Positions 36,333-44,408 of a stretch of 64,000 bases of DNA are shown in pieces. The stretch's first letter is position 1. Each line of letters starts with the position of its first letter. Both the position numbers and the translations under genes were made by a program. The stretch is from Halopiger aswanensis. Its GTDB lineage: Archaea > Halobacteriota > Halobacteria > Halobacteriales > Natrialbaceae. Under the pieces are notes generated by a model. The model had not been told where the DNA came from, did no database searches, and saw only the letters and a list, made by a program, of their open reading frames with translations. The DNA is taken from positions 1 to 64,000 of the forward strand of contig NZ_RAPO01000003.1 of NCBI RefSeq assembly GCF_003610195.1. The letters are read 5' to 3'.

Positions 36333-36872
36333 ATGGAGCAGGTGTTCGCACCGTGGCGGATCGAGTGGATCAGACGCGACGAGACGAACTCCGACATCGA
36401 GGACTGCGTCTTCTGTGAGTTGCCCGAACGGGACGACGACCGGGAAAACCTGCTCGTCGCGCGTAGCGAGCACGCCTTCGTCATGCTGAACAACTACCCC
36501 TACAACCCGGGCCACCTGATGGTTATTCCTCACTGTCATACCGGCGACTACGGTGAACTCGAGGACGAGCAGTTGCTCGACCACGCCCAGTTGAAACAGC
36601 GCACGTTCGACGCGCTCGAGGAAGCGCTCGAGCCCGACGGCTTCAACGCCGGACTCAACCTCGGCGACGGCGCCGGCGGTTCGATCGACGACCACCTGCA
36701 CACGCATGTCGTCCCGCGCTGGGAGGGCGACACGAACTTCATGCCGGTCATCAGCGATACCACGGTTATCGTCGAAGCGCTCGAGGACACGTACGACAAT
36801 CTCCACGATGCGTTCGCCGGGCAGGACGGGGCGGTCGTCTCGGACGAAGACAGCGCCGTCGTCTTCGAGTGA
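36333..36872 (+). CDS. HIT family hydrolase/nucleotide-binding protein
   Basis: 179-residue histidine-triad protein acting on nucleotide phosphate esters such as AMP-lysine or dinucleoside polyphosphates. Seen: a zinc pair CVFC near residue 27, HAFVMLNNYPYNPGHLMVIP, GLNLGDGAGGSIDDHLHTHVVPRW with the catalytic HxHxH triad, and a C-terminal extension. This long form with a CxxC ribbon is the Ap4A-phosphorylase-like branch. Start ATG 36333. Cytosolic. Monocistronic. Confidence 0.92.
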   Translation: MEQVFAPWRIEWIRRDETNSDIEDCVFCELPERDDDRENLLVARSEHAFVMLNNYPYNPGHLMVIPHCHTGDYGELEDEQLLDHAQLKQRTFDALEEALEPDGFNAGLNLGDGAGGSIDDHLHTHVVPRWEGDTNFMPVISDTTVIVEALEDTYDNLHDAFAGQDGAVVSDEDSAVVFE

Positions 36873-36983
36873 TCGGCTGAGTCGACGTCCAGTTCTCAGG
36901 TCGACCGCATCGGATCATCACCGCGAGCAGGAGGGCGACTGCCGGCCGAATCCTTGTCCCTCTCGCCGTCGAACCCGGCTGGC

Positions 36984-37907
36984 GTGTACGTACTGACCCG
37001 ACTCGAGGAACTGCTCGCGGCGTACCTGACGCTGCTGGACAACGTCGCGACATTTCTCTTGACGGCCCTCCTCGCGTACGCGGTCGGTCGCGTCGTCGTC
37101 CTCCCGCTGCTCGGACTCGCGATGGACTACCGCGGGACCGAGCGGACACTCCGCGAGGGGCTCGAGCAGGTCGCAGCCGCCGGCGTCATCGTCGGCGCGG
37201 TCGTCGTCGGGCTCTGGATCGCCGGCCTCGACTTCCTCCTCGAGCGAGCGGCGATCCTCGTCGCCGGGTTGACGGTCGCGCTCGGCTTTGCGGCGCAGAA
37301 CGTCGTCGGCAACTTGGTCAGCGGCGTCTTCATCGTCACCGATTCGACGTTCAATATCGGCGACTGGATCCGCTGGTCGGAGCAGGAGGGGGTCATCGAG
37401 GACATTCGCTTCCGATCGACGCGGGTCCGGACCTTCGACAACGAGGTGATCACGGTGCCCAACTCCGAACTGACCGCGAACGCGGTCACCAACGCCGTCC
37501 TCAACGAACGGCTTCGGCTGACGGTCCCCGTGTCGGTCAACTACGACGACGACCTCGAGACAGTTGCCGCGGTGCTCACGGACGCGGCGGACGACCACCG
37601 CGATATCCTCGAGCACCCCGAGCCGACTGTCCGTATCGCGGACCTCGGCGACACCGTCGACGTCGTCGCGGCCTTCTGGATCGCCGATCCCGACCGCGAC
37701 ACCTACGCTCGAGTCCGGTCGTCGTACGCCCGCGAGATCGTCGACCGCCTCGATGCCGCGGGGATCGATCTGGGGCAGGCGAATCCCCAGGCGCTCGAGG
37801 GAGAGATCGGCGTAGTACCGCCATCGGAAGTCGCGTCAGAATGGGGCCCGGCGTGGCTTTCGACCGCCGAGTCGGGATCGGAGGCGTCGGAATCCGACGT
37901 CTCGTAG
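36984..37907 (+). CDS. Small-conductance mechanosensitive channel, MscS family
   Basis: 307-residue membrane channel that opens under membrane tension, protecting against hypo-osmotic shock. Seen: TM helices at about 17-38 and 55-76, the pore-lining TM3 with AGLTVALGFAAQNVVGNLVSGVFI, then the beta domain (DSTFNIGDWIRW, VEDIRFRSTRVRTFDNEVITVPNSELT motif) and a C-terminal alpha/beta part. The start is uncertain. GTG at 36984 is preferred (after it the sequence is hydrophobic and typical); a TTG at 36954 would add ten residues. It is convergent with a glutaredoxin gene. Confidence 0.92.
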   Translation: MYVLTRLEELLAAYLTLLDNVATFLLTALLAYAVGRVVVLPLLGLAMDYRGTERTLREGLEQVAAAGVIVGAVVVGLWIAGLDFLLERAAILVAGLTVALGFAAQNVVGNLVSGVFIVTDSTFNIGDWIRWSEQEGVIEDIRFRSTRVRTFDNEVITVPNSELTANAVTNAVLNERLRLTVPVSVNYDDDLETVAAVLTDAADDHRDILEHPEPTVRIADLGDTVDVVAAFWIADPDRDTYARVRSSYAREIVDRLDAAGIDLGQANPQALEGEIGVVPPSEVASEWGPAWLSTAESGSEASESDVS

Positions 37908-37913
37908 TCTGGT

Positions 37914-38150
37914 TCAGGCGTAGCTCGTCTCGAGGAAGTCGAGAATCCGCTCGGATTCGGCCATCGTCACGCCGTACTCCTCGTCGACGATGACCGGGAC
38001 CTGTCGCTGCCCGGAAACGCGCTTGACCTCGTCGCGCTCGGAGTGGGGCGCGTCGACCCAGACGCTCTCGTAGTCGATGTCGAGCTCCTCGAGTCGGTCG
38101 GCGACGGCCTCGCAGTACGGACAGCCGTCGAGCTGGTACAGCGTTACCAT
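37914..38150 (-). CDS. Glutaredoxin-like thioredoxin-fold protein
   Basis: 78-residue redox protein. Seen: LYQLDGCPYCEAVADRL with the CPYC active site at the N-terminus, VPVIVDEEYGVTMAESERILDFLE with the cis-Pro and the GSH-site-like helix. Length and layout are those of glutaredoxins and of the N-terminal domain of glutathione transferases. Haloarchaea use gamma-glutamylcysteine, so the thiol partner is inferred. ATG at 38150. Convergent with the MscS gene, 6 bases apart. Confidence 0.9.
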   Translation of the reverse strand: MVTLYQLDGCPYCEAVADRLEELDIDYESVWVDAPHSERDEVKRVSGQRQVPVIVDEEYGVTMAESERILDFLETSYA

Positions 38151-38272
38151 AGGCGCCCGTTCGCGTCGAATCGACAAAAGGGTAGGTGCCCGCGTTACAC
38201 CAGGGTTCGTACGTAGCCTCCGATCGTCCGACGAATACCCTCCATCTCGATACAGCGAGCACCCCTGGCCCG

Positions 38273-38312
38273 CTTTAAGTGTCTCTGGTCACAAGGTGGA
38301 GCTATGACGGAG
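38273..38312 (+). repeat. TTTAAGT element, copy 1 (array A)
   Basis: First of six gap-free copies of a ~40-base element. It begins CTTTAAGT (TATA-like), continues with CTGGTCACAAGG at positions 14-25 region and ends AGCTATGACGG. Its first 32 bases are identical to copy 6 (39860-39891). An ATG lies at the predicted start of transcription (38304), 24 bases after TTTAAGT, opening a ten-codon micro-ORF that reads MTEECRFSW (38304-38333). Confidence 0.85.
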
Positions 38313-38393
38313 GAGTGCCGGTTCTCGTGGTAAACTTCACTTCTAGTGTCGACTCCGGCGTTCGACGGGCCCGCCCACCGCGAACCCGTATCG

Positions 38394-38433
38394 CTTTAAG
38401 TGCCTCTACTCACAAGGAGTAGATACGACAGGA
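38394..38433 (+). repeat. TTTAAGT element, copy 2 (array A)
   Basis: Second copy, 121 bases after copy 1. It is the most diverged in the middle: TCTACTC, ACAAG, GAGTAGA forms a perfect 7-base-pair inverted repeat that the other copies lack. The position of the start codon of copy 1 is ACG here, so it is noncoding. It is followed by GAAG-TT-CTTC, a small inverted repeat. Confidence 0.8.
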
Positions 38434-38527
38434 AGTTCTTCAGCCGAATTTTCCTCTTCGGGTTTCGTCGCTGCCAGCGACAGCTAATTCGAACGACGGT
38501 CAGCACCTGACCTCGACCCCGTTGTTC

Positions 38528-38567
38528 CTTTAAGTGCTTCTGGTCACAAGGTAGAGCTACGAAGGGA
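38528..38567 (+). repeat. TTTAAGT element, copy 3 (array A)
   Basis: Third copy, 134 bases after copy 2 and 97 bases before the rlaP ATG, so it is also the likely rlaP promoter with a leader of about 65 bases. It is followed by the palindromic GGGAGA-T-TCTCCC (38564-38576), shared in shortened form with copy 5. ACG replaces the start codon. Confidence 0.85.
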
Positions 38568-38624
38568 GATTCTCCCGGTCCTCGCTGTCTTTTCCGCAGG
38601 GCGTGCCGTAATCTCGGTCAGTAC

Positions 38625-39554
38625 ATGGTAGCCGTTCCGGACCGCGTCCGCAAACGGATCGACGAGCAACTCACGTCCCTCGAGCAGCGCCACGACATCA
38701 CTGTCGCGTTCGCGGTCGCTCGCGGCAGCCACGCGTGGGGCGCTGCGAGCCCGAAGAGCGACTACGACGTCGGCTTCGTCTACGTCCCCGACGACCTCCG
38801 GACCTACGCGCACCTTGAAGGGGCGAGCGAGACGATCACCGAGAGCCGCAGCGATGTCGAATATCAGGGCTCGAACGTCCGCAAGTTCGCACAGTTGCTC
38901 GCCGACTCTAACGAGGGCGCGATCGAGCTCCTGCGGAGCCCGGTTCGGTACCGCGTCGCGTACGACCCCGCCGACCTAACTGATTACGTCACGCGCGCGT
39001 ACAACCCGATCGAGTGCTACCACGACTGGCGGGCGATCGCCGCAAACAACTACCGGAAGTACCTCTCGGACCACCTGGTCCGCAGCGACGACGCGATTTT
39101 CCCGATCCTCGAGCGGACCGAGGACGGGTACGTCGTCGAAGCGGACGACAGCAACGCCGAGACGGTGACGATCGCAGCCGACGACGAGCGCTTCGAGGAA
39201 ACGCAAACCCGGCCCACAGTCAAACGGAATCTCACCGTTTACCGTGCGGCGATGTACGCCCGCTACCTGAAAGAAACCGGGGAGCGGGGTGGCCACGACC
39301 TGCCGGCGATCGACTTCGGAGCGTTTCTGGCTGAACAGGCACCCTCCGTCTTCGACCCCGATCGAATCGATCGGGCGCGGGTGCTGCTCGAGCGGAAACG
39401 TCGCGGCGAGGGTGGCGTCCGTGTCGACGATCAGGTCGGGCGCGAGTTCGCCCACCCGCCGAAGCAAATCGATCCTGCGGTCCACGCGCGGGAGGGCCCT
39501 GATCACGAGCGATTGAACGCGTTCATCGACGACGTAATCGCAGCGGTTCGATGA
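38625..39554 (+). CDS. RlaP-family RNA-repair nucleotidyltransferase (PF10127-like)
   Basis: 309-residue cytosolic DNA-polymerase-beta-fold nucleotidyltransferase. Seen: the active site VARGSHAWGAASPKSDYDVGF, with Gly-Ser at 34-35 and the metal Asp pair at 46 and 48, then the family block GSNVRKFAQLLADSNEGAIELLRSPVRYR (two stretches), NYRKYLS and the C-terminal RNLTVYRAAMYARYL, DLPAIDF. These match the RlaP/YcgL family that accompanies RtcB-type RNA repair operons in bacteria. An extra segment (about 149-201) sits between NYRKYLS and the last helices. No rtcB, slipin or Ro gene is adjacent. The gene is flanked on both sides by arrays of a repeated promoter-like element. Start ATG 38625. Substrate unknown. 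Confidence 0.85.
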   Translation: MVAVPDRVRKRIDEQLTSLEQRHDITVAFAVARGSHAWGAASPKSDYDVGFVYVPDDLRTYAHLEGASETITESRSDVEYQGSNVRKFAQLLADSNEGAIELLRSPVRYRVAYDPADLTDYVTRAYNPIECYHDWRAIAANNYRKYLSDHLVRSDDAIFPILERTEDGYVVEADDSNAETVTIAADDERFEETQTRPTVKRNLTVYRAAMYARYLKETGERGGHDLPAIDFGAFLAEQAPSVFDPDRIDRARVLLERKRRGEGGVRVDDQVGREFAHPPKQIDPAVHAREGPDHERLNAFIDDVIAAVR

Positions 39555-39604
39555 TCGGGCCCCTCGCCGATGGCGGACGCACCAGTCGCCGACCGTCGAC
39601 GCTC

Positions 39605-39644
39605 CTTTAAGTCACTCTGGCCATAAGGTAGAGCTATGACGGGA
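39605..39644 (+). repeat. TTTAAGT element, copy 4 (array B)
   Basis: First copy after rlaP, beginning 50 bases from its stop. It reads CTTTAAGT, then CTGGCCATAAGG and GAGCTATGACGG. Like copy 1 it has ATG at the predicted transcription start (39636), opening a 22-codon frame that begins MTGGRRFSRS (to 39704), similar at its start to the micro-ORF of copy 1 (MTEECRFS). Confidence 0.85.
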
Positions 39645-39724
39645 GGTCGTCGTTTCTCACGTTCTCAGCTCAGTAGCAATGGCCATCAGGAGGTCTCACT
39701 GTGAGTATCGGTGTCCTCGGCCCG

Positions 39725-39764
39725 GTTTAAGTAGTGCTGGTCACGAGGCAAAGATACGAAGGAG
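39725..39764 (+). repeat. TTTAAGT element, copy 5 (array B)
   Basis: 120 bases after copy 4. It reads GTTTAAGT, CTGGTCACGAGG, then AGATACGAAGG. It is followed by GGAGA-T-TCTCC (39761-39771), like copy 3. The spacer after it (containing GTCGCTGC, TACGAC, TCGAACG words) resembles the spacer after copy 2. Confidence 0.8.
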
Positions 39765-39859
39765 ATTCTCCCGCGCGCTATCCTCCGTAGTCGCTTGTCC
39801 GTCGCTGCTACGACTACTACGTCGAACGTGATTTGATACGCCCGATCATCGCCGGCGTT

Positions 39860-39899
39860 CTTTAAGTGTCTCTGGTCACAAGGTGGAGCTACGAAGGGC
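39860..39899 (+). repeat. TTTAAGT element, copy 6 (array B)
   Basis: 135 bases after copy 5. The first 32 bases are identical to copy 1. ACG stands at the start-codon position, followed by AAG-GG-CTT. It lies 171 bases before the RNA polymerase epsilon gene, which has a TTTATT box of its own (39963). Confidence 0.85.
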
Positions 39900-40030
39900 T
39901 TTTCGAGACGACTCCTCCGATCGATCAGCGACGGTACTCTCGTCGATCACGGATGATTGCGGTTTATTCGTAGAGACCCCGCAGAAACGAGCGAGCCTTT
40001 TTCCGTCTCCCTGTCTGAGCGAATACCAAG

Positions 40031-40846
40031 ATGAGAGACGACGGTTCCGAACCCGGTCCGGGCGGTCCAGACGGTGTCGGCCGCGACGCGGCCGTCGCCG
40101 ACGAGTACGGCGACGAGTCGTACGGAGCGCCCGGCACCGGCGTCGACCCTGACCCCGAACGCCGCCTCGAGACCCGTCCCGGGTCCGGATCGCTCTCCCG
40201 CGCGGACGTCCAGCGCGACTCGACGGTCCGCCAGTGGGGCGTCGTCACGCCCAGCGCGACCGTCATCGGTCGTCCCGAGTCCCCCGACGCGGACCTTTCG
40301 GAGAGCGTCCGCCGCCTCCACGACGAACAGCACGCGGCGACGCCGGGCTACAGCGAGCGCGCCCACCGGCTGGACCGACTGCGAACGACTCAGGCGCTGT
40401 GCAACGCCCTCGAGGTGACGCCGTGGCAACGGGACCTCGCGCTCGGCGTCATGGACGAGATCGATCTGACGGCGTTCGGCAGCCAGCGCGCGATCGAGAA
40501 GGTCGCGCTGGTCGTGATCCGTCACGTGGTCGACGTCGACCGGCGCTCGTACTTCGGGCTGGACGACATCGACGCGCAGGCGCTGTCGGCCGACCGCATG
40601 GAGGAACTGTTCGCTCAGTACCGCGCCCACGACATCACCGAGGAGGAGACGTTCAAGAAGCTCGCCGCGAAGTACGGCCTCGATACAACGAGCCTGAACC
40701 GGCTCCGGCGCGTCCTGAAGGAACAACTCGAGGACGAACTGCCGGCCTACGGTCGCAACCCGTACCGCGACCCGAACCTGCCGGGCGTGACCGACCGCAA
40801 CGAGTCCCCGAACCCGGCCGACGAGGCCGACAGCGAACCGGCCTGA
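40031..40846 (+). CDS. rpoeps: DNA-directed RNA polymerase subunit epsilon (haloarchaeal)
   Basis: 271-residue protein. Seen: a disordered Gly/Asp/Pro-rich N-terminus (about 1-55), the VQRDSTVRQWGVVTPSATVIG segment, a cyclin-fold-like helical core (LRTTQALCNALEVTPWQRDLAL ... AIEKVALVVIRHVVDVD) and a C-terminal helical region with FKKLAAKYGLDTTSLNRLRRVLK. It matches the family annotated in haloarchaea as RNA polymerase epsilon. The core resembles a TFIIB cyclin repeat, so a role in transcription initiation is inferred. Start ATG 40031. It follows array B on the same strand. Confidence 0.85.
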   Translation: MRDDGSEPGPGGPDGVGRDAAVADEYGDESYGAPGTGVDPDPERRLETRPGSGSLSRADVQRDSTVRQWGVVTPSATVIGRPESPDADLSESVRRLHDEQHAATPGYSERAHRLDRLRTTQALCNALEVTPWQRDLALGVMDEIDLTAFGSQRAIEKVALVVIRHVVDVDRRSYFGLDDIDAQALSADRMEELFAQYRAHDITEEETFKKLAAKYGLDTTSLNRLRRVLKEQLEDELPAYGRNPYRDPNLPGVTDRNESPNPADEADSEPA

Positions 40847-40864
40847 GATTCGGACGCGACGCAA

Positions 40865-42337
40865 TCAGTCCCACGTCGGTGGCCAGATCTCCGCCGCTCG
40901 CATTCCCGGCTCGTACTCCTGTTCTCGGAGGCGCTCGCGTAATGCTTCCTCGTCGATTCGCGGCACCGACCGGTGCGTTAACTCGCGCACGAGCAGCGCC
41001 GTCAGCATGGCGTGTTCGCGCAGATTTCGCGGATCGACCTTGTCCCGCGTGTCCGCGGTCGTGTGCCCCCAGCCGCGGCCCCGCTCGCGTCCCTCGGGCG
41101 GCTCGCTGTGGAGTTGCAGCGACGGAACGCTAGCGCGCAGGAACGGCCAGTGGTCGCTGAACGGGTGCGGGTCGGGTTCACGAACAACCGGCTGTCCCGC
41201 CTCGCTCGCGACGTCCTCGGCGAGATCGGCGAGCGGCTCGGACCCGTGGGAAAGCGCCCGCAGGTTCCGGAACCGACCCGCGCCGTCGACGTTGACGACG
41301 GCCCGCACCGACTCGAGGTCCAGTCGGTCGGCCAGCGCCTCGGCACCCAAGAGGCCGATCTCCTCGCAGCCGACGCCGACGATCCGGACGGTACACTCGA
41401 GAGCGTCCTCGATGTCGGCGAGGATCTCGCTCGCGGCGGCGACGGTCGCGATGCCGCAGCCGTTGTCCAGCGCGCCCTCGGTGATGTCGTGGGCGTCGTA
41501 GTGGGCGACGACCACCACCTCCTCGTCCGTCTCCGGCCCGAGTTTCCCGTAGACGTTCTGACTCGAGCCCTCTCGAGTCTCCGCGTCGAACCGAATCCGC
41601 GCTCGCGTGCCCCGTTCGGCGTACTCCGAGAGCCAGTCGCCCGTCTCGGCGCTGACGCCGATTCCGGGGACGGCCGCCTCGGCGTTGAACTTCAGCGCGC
41701 CCGTCGGCGGGAGTTGGCCGGGAACGTGATTGGCGAAGACGAACGCCTCCGCGCCAGCGTCGACGGCGTGGCCGAACTTCTCCATGCGGTGGACGAACCG
41801 CTGGCCCTCCGGCGTGGTCGTGCTCGCGAGGGCGATCGCCCCCTCCAGATCGGCGTCCTCGATCTCCGCGGGGGTTCCGTGACCGACGTCGACGAGCGGC
41901 CCTTCCACCTCGGCGGGCGGCGCGTACGGGAGCGCGATCGCCTCGAAGGAGCGCTCGACGCGGCCCGCATCCGTCGCGTCGCCGTCCGCGTCTCCGTTCT
42001 CGTCGTCGCGCCGATCGTCGGTCGCGCCGGTCGCCGGATCGCCACCCAGAACGGTGAACGCCGTCGTGCCGCGTTCCCACCGCTGCATCGGAAACTCCTC
42101 GAGCCGGACGTCCTCGAGACCGACCGCCGAAAACGTCTCGCGGACGATCTCGGCGGCTCGGCGCTCACCAGCGGAGCCGCCCATCCGATGGGGGAGTTCG
42201 GTCAGTCGCGTCAGCAGCTCCCAGGCTCGATCGTCGGTCCACGCGCGACCGAGCGCGCGCTCGAGGGTCGCGTCGTGGTTGCCGTCGCGCTCCCGATCGT
42301 GGTCGCGGTCACCGTCGGAATCGTCCGCCCCGTCCAT
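40865..42337 (-). CDS. M28-family zinc aminopeptidase
   Basis: 490-residue metallopeptidase. Seen: an acidic N-terminus, a helical lead-in (WELLTRLTELPHRMGGSAGE), a protease-associated domain (about 140-250), then the M28 catalytic core with HYDAHDITEGALDNGCG (His and Asp ligands), GCEEIGLLGAEA (catalytic Glu pair), VVNVDGAG (Asp) and WGHTTADTRDKV (His). Without a signal peptide it is cytosolic. Start ATG 42337; it is divergent from the pepF gene by 96 bases, so the two peptidases probably share a control region. Confidence 0.92.
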   Translation of the reverse strand: MDGADDSDGDRDHDRERDGNHDATLERALGRAWTDDRAWELLTRLTELPHRMGGSAGERRAAEIVRETFSAVGLEDVRLEEFPMQRWERGTTAFTVLGGDPATGATDDRRDDENGDADGDATDAGRVERSFEAIALPYAPPAEVEGPLVDVGHGTPAEIEDADLEGAIALASTTTPEGQRFVHRMEKFGHAVDAGAEAFVFANHVPGQLPPTGALKFNAEAAVPGIGVSAETGDWLSEYAERGTRARIRFDAETREGSSQNVYGKLGPETDEEVVVVAHYDAHDITEGALDNGCGIATVAAASEILADIEDALECTVRIVGVGCEEIGLLGAEALADRLDLESVRAVVNVDGAGRFRNLRALSHGSEPLADLAEDVASEAGQPVVREPDPHPFSDHWPFLRASVPSLQLHSEPPEGRERGRGWGHTTADTRDKVDPRNLREHAMLTALLVRELTHRSVPRIDEEALRERLREQEYEPGMRAAEIWPPTWD

Positions 42338-42433
42338 ACGAACGCATTCGCCTCGAGCGGCAAAAATTTCCGGCGCGCACACCGCCTGTGGGTCTCCGAC
42401 ACGCTTTACCACCTTCGTTCCGAAAACCGGGCT

Positions 42434-44227
42434 ATGAGTTCCGTACCCGAACGTTCCGAGATCGACGAGGAGTACACCTGGGATCTCGAGAGCGTCTACG
42501 CGACCGACGAGGACTGGGAGGCGGCGTACGAAGCGGTTGCCGAGCGCGTCGAGGAGCTACAGACCTACGAGGGACAGGTCACCGACGACGCCGAGACGCT
42601 GCTTTCGGTCCTCCAGTTGCGCGACGAGATCATGCGCGAGGTGTCGACCGTTTCGGCCTACGCCCGGATGCGCCGCGACGAGGACACGACGAACCAGCAG
42701 TACCAGGCGCTGACCGCCCGCGCCCAGTCGCTGGCGGCCGACGCCCAGTCGGCGGCGTCGTTCATCGACCCCGAGATTCAGGAACTCACCCGCGAGGAGT
42801 TCGACGAGATGGTCGAGGCGGAACCGGACCTCGAGACCTACGACCACTACGTCGACGACGTCCTCCGGATGAAACCCCACACCCGCTCGGCCGAGGTCGA
42901 GGAGGTGCTCGCGGAACTGAGCGAGGTCACCGGAGCGACCGGCGAGGTGTACAACATGCTCTCGAACGCGGACATGGAGTTCCCGACCGTCGAAGACCCT
43001 GAAGGTGAGGCGGTCGAGATCACCCAGAGCAACTTCACGAACCTGCTCAAACGGCCCGATCGGGATTTCCGTCAGCGCGTCTACGAGGGCTACTTCGACG
43101 AGTGGGAGTCCGTCCGGAACACGGTCGCCTCCGCCTACAAGAACAGCGTCAAGGCCGACGTCAAGACGGCGCGCGCTCGCAACTACGACACCGCCCGCGA
43201 GGCCGCGCTGGACGGCCCGAACGTCCCCGTCGAGGTCTACGACACGCTCGTCGATACCGTCCACGACAACCTCGACAAGCTCCACCACCACACCGAACTC
43301 AAGCGCGAGGCGCTGGGCGTCGAGGACCTCCAGATGTGGGACCTCTACATGCCACTGACCGGCGACGAAGGCCCCGACCTCGAGTACGATCAGGCCACGG
43401 AGTACGTCGTCGACGCCCTCGAGCCGCTGGGCGAGGAGTACCAGTCCCGCGTCGCCGAGGGGCTCGACTCGCGCTGGGTCGACGTCTACGAGAACGAGGG
43501 CAAGCAGTCCGGCGCCTACTCGGGCGGCACCTACGATACCCAGCCGTTCATCCTGATGAACTACCAGGACGACATCTCCTCGATGTACACGCTGGCCCAC
43601 GAACTCGGCCACTCGATGCACTCCGAACTGACGAAGGAGGAACAGCCCTTCGTCTACTCGGGCTACGAAATCTTCGTCGCCGAGGTCGCCAGCACCGTCA
43701 ACGAGGCGCTGCTGACCAACCACCTCCTCGAGACCGTCGACGATCCCGAGTTCAAGAAGCACGTCCTCAACGAATTCTTAGAGCGCGTTCGCTCGACGCT
43801 CTACCGGCAGACGCTGTTCGCGGAGTTCGAACACGAGGCCCACCGCCTCGAGGAGGCGGGCGAGGCGCTCACCGCCGACCGACTGGACGAACTCTACCGC
43901 GAGCTCAAGGCCCAGTACTACGAACCCGCCGCGATCGACGACCGGATCGCCCGCGAGTGGATGCGCATCCCGCACTTCTACCGGGCCTTCTACGTCTACC
44001 AGTACGCGACCGGCATCTCGGCCGCGCTCGCGATCACGGACCGAATCTTCGATCAGGGTGCCGAAGCCGCCGACGACTACCTCGAGTTCCTCCGGCAGGG
44101 CTCCCGCGAGTACCCGCTGGAGCTCCTGCGGATCGCCGGCGTCGACATGAGCAGTTCCGAACCGATCGACCGCGCGCTCGAGACCTACGGCGACCGACTG
44201 GACGAACTCGACGCGCTGCTCGAGTAA
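42434..44227 (+). CDS. pepF: Oligoendopeptidase F, M3B family
   Basis: 597-residue zinc endopeptidase degrading peptides of about 7-17 residues in the cytosol. Seen: an N-terminal helical domain (ITQSNFTNLLKRPDRDFRQ region near 195), the catalytic AHELGHSMHSEL (HExxH at residue 389) with the downstream Glu ligand in FVAEVASTVNEALL, and the C-terminal YYEPAAIDDRIAREWMRIPHFYRAFYVYQYATGISAALAI typical of PepF (seen as successive blocks). Normal length. The ATG at 42434 begins just after a CGCTTTACC box. Confidence 0.95.
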   Translation: MSSVPERSEIDEEYTWDLESVYATDEDWEAAYEAVAERVEELQTYEGQVTDDAETLLSVLQLRDEIMREVSTVSAYARMRRDEDTTNQQYQALTARAQSLAADAQSAASFIDPEIQELTREEFDEMVEAEPDLETYDHYVDDVLRMKPHTRSAEVEEVLAELSEVTGATGEVYNMLSNADMEFPTVEDPEGEAVEITQSNFTNLLKRPDRDFRQRVYEGYFDEWESVRNTVASAYKNSVKADVKTARARNYDTAREAALDGPNVPVEVYDTLVDTVHDNLDKLHHHTELKREALGVEDLQMWDLYMPLTGDEGPDLEYDQATEYVVDALEPLGEEYQSRVAEGLDSRWVDVYENEGKQSGAYSGGTYDTQPFILMNYQDDISSMYTLAHELGHSMHSELTKEEQPFVYSGYEIFVAEVASTVNEALLTNHLLETVDDPEFKKHVLNEFLERVRSTLYRQTLFAEFEHEAHRLEEAGEALTADRLDELYRELKAQYYEPAAIDDRIAREWMRIPHFYRAFYVYQYATGISAALAITDRIFDQGAEAADDYLEFLRQGSREYPLELLRIAGVDMSSSEPIDRALETYGDRLDELDALLE

Positions 44228-44408
44228 CTGAGCCGCCCGCGAGCACGGCTGCGACCGTCGATCGCAGTTGAGTACAGAGTCACAGCCACCCGTCGTCTTT
44301 TCCGTCGACCCCGCACCGAGCGGCCGCCACTGTAATCACGGTGACACCGTCATTTGCAGGCTCCATACGCGTGACCGACCAGAAAACCGTCCGGGACCCA
44401 AAGGCACA

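Noticed and set aside
38273-39899. CRISPR array
   Set aside because: The repeats are 40 bases with 80-95 base spacers of uneven length, diverge among themselves, begin with a promoter box and have no cas genes nearby.
41012-42433. Plus-strand extension of the PepF frame upstream of 42434
   Set aside because: This is antisense to the M28 peptidase with no PepF similarity. The ATG at 42434 gives the normal family length.
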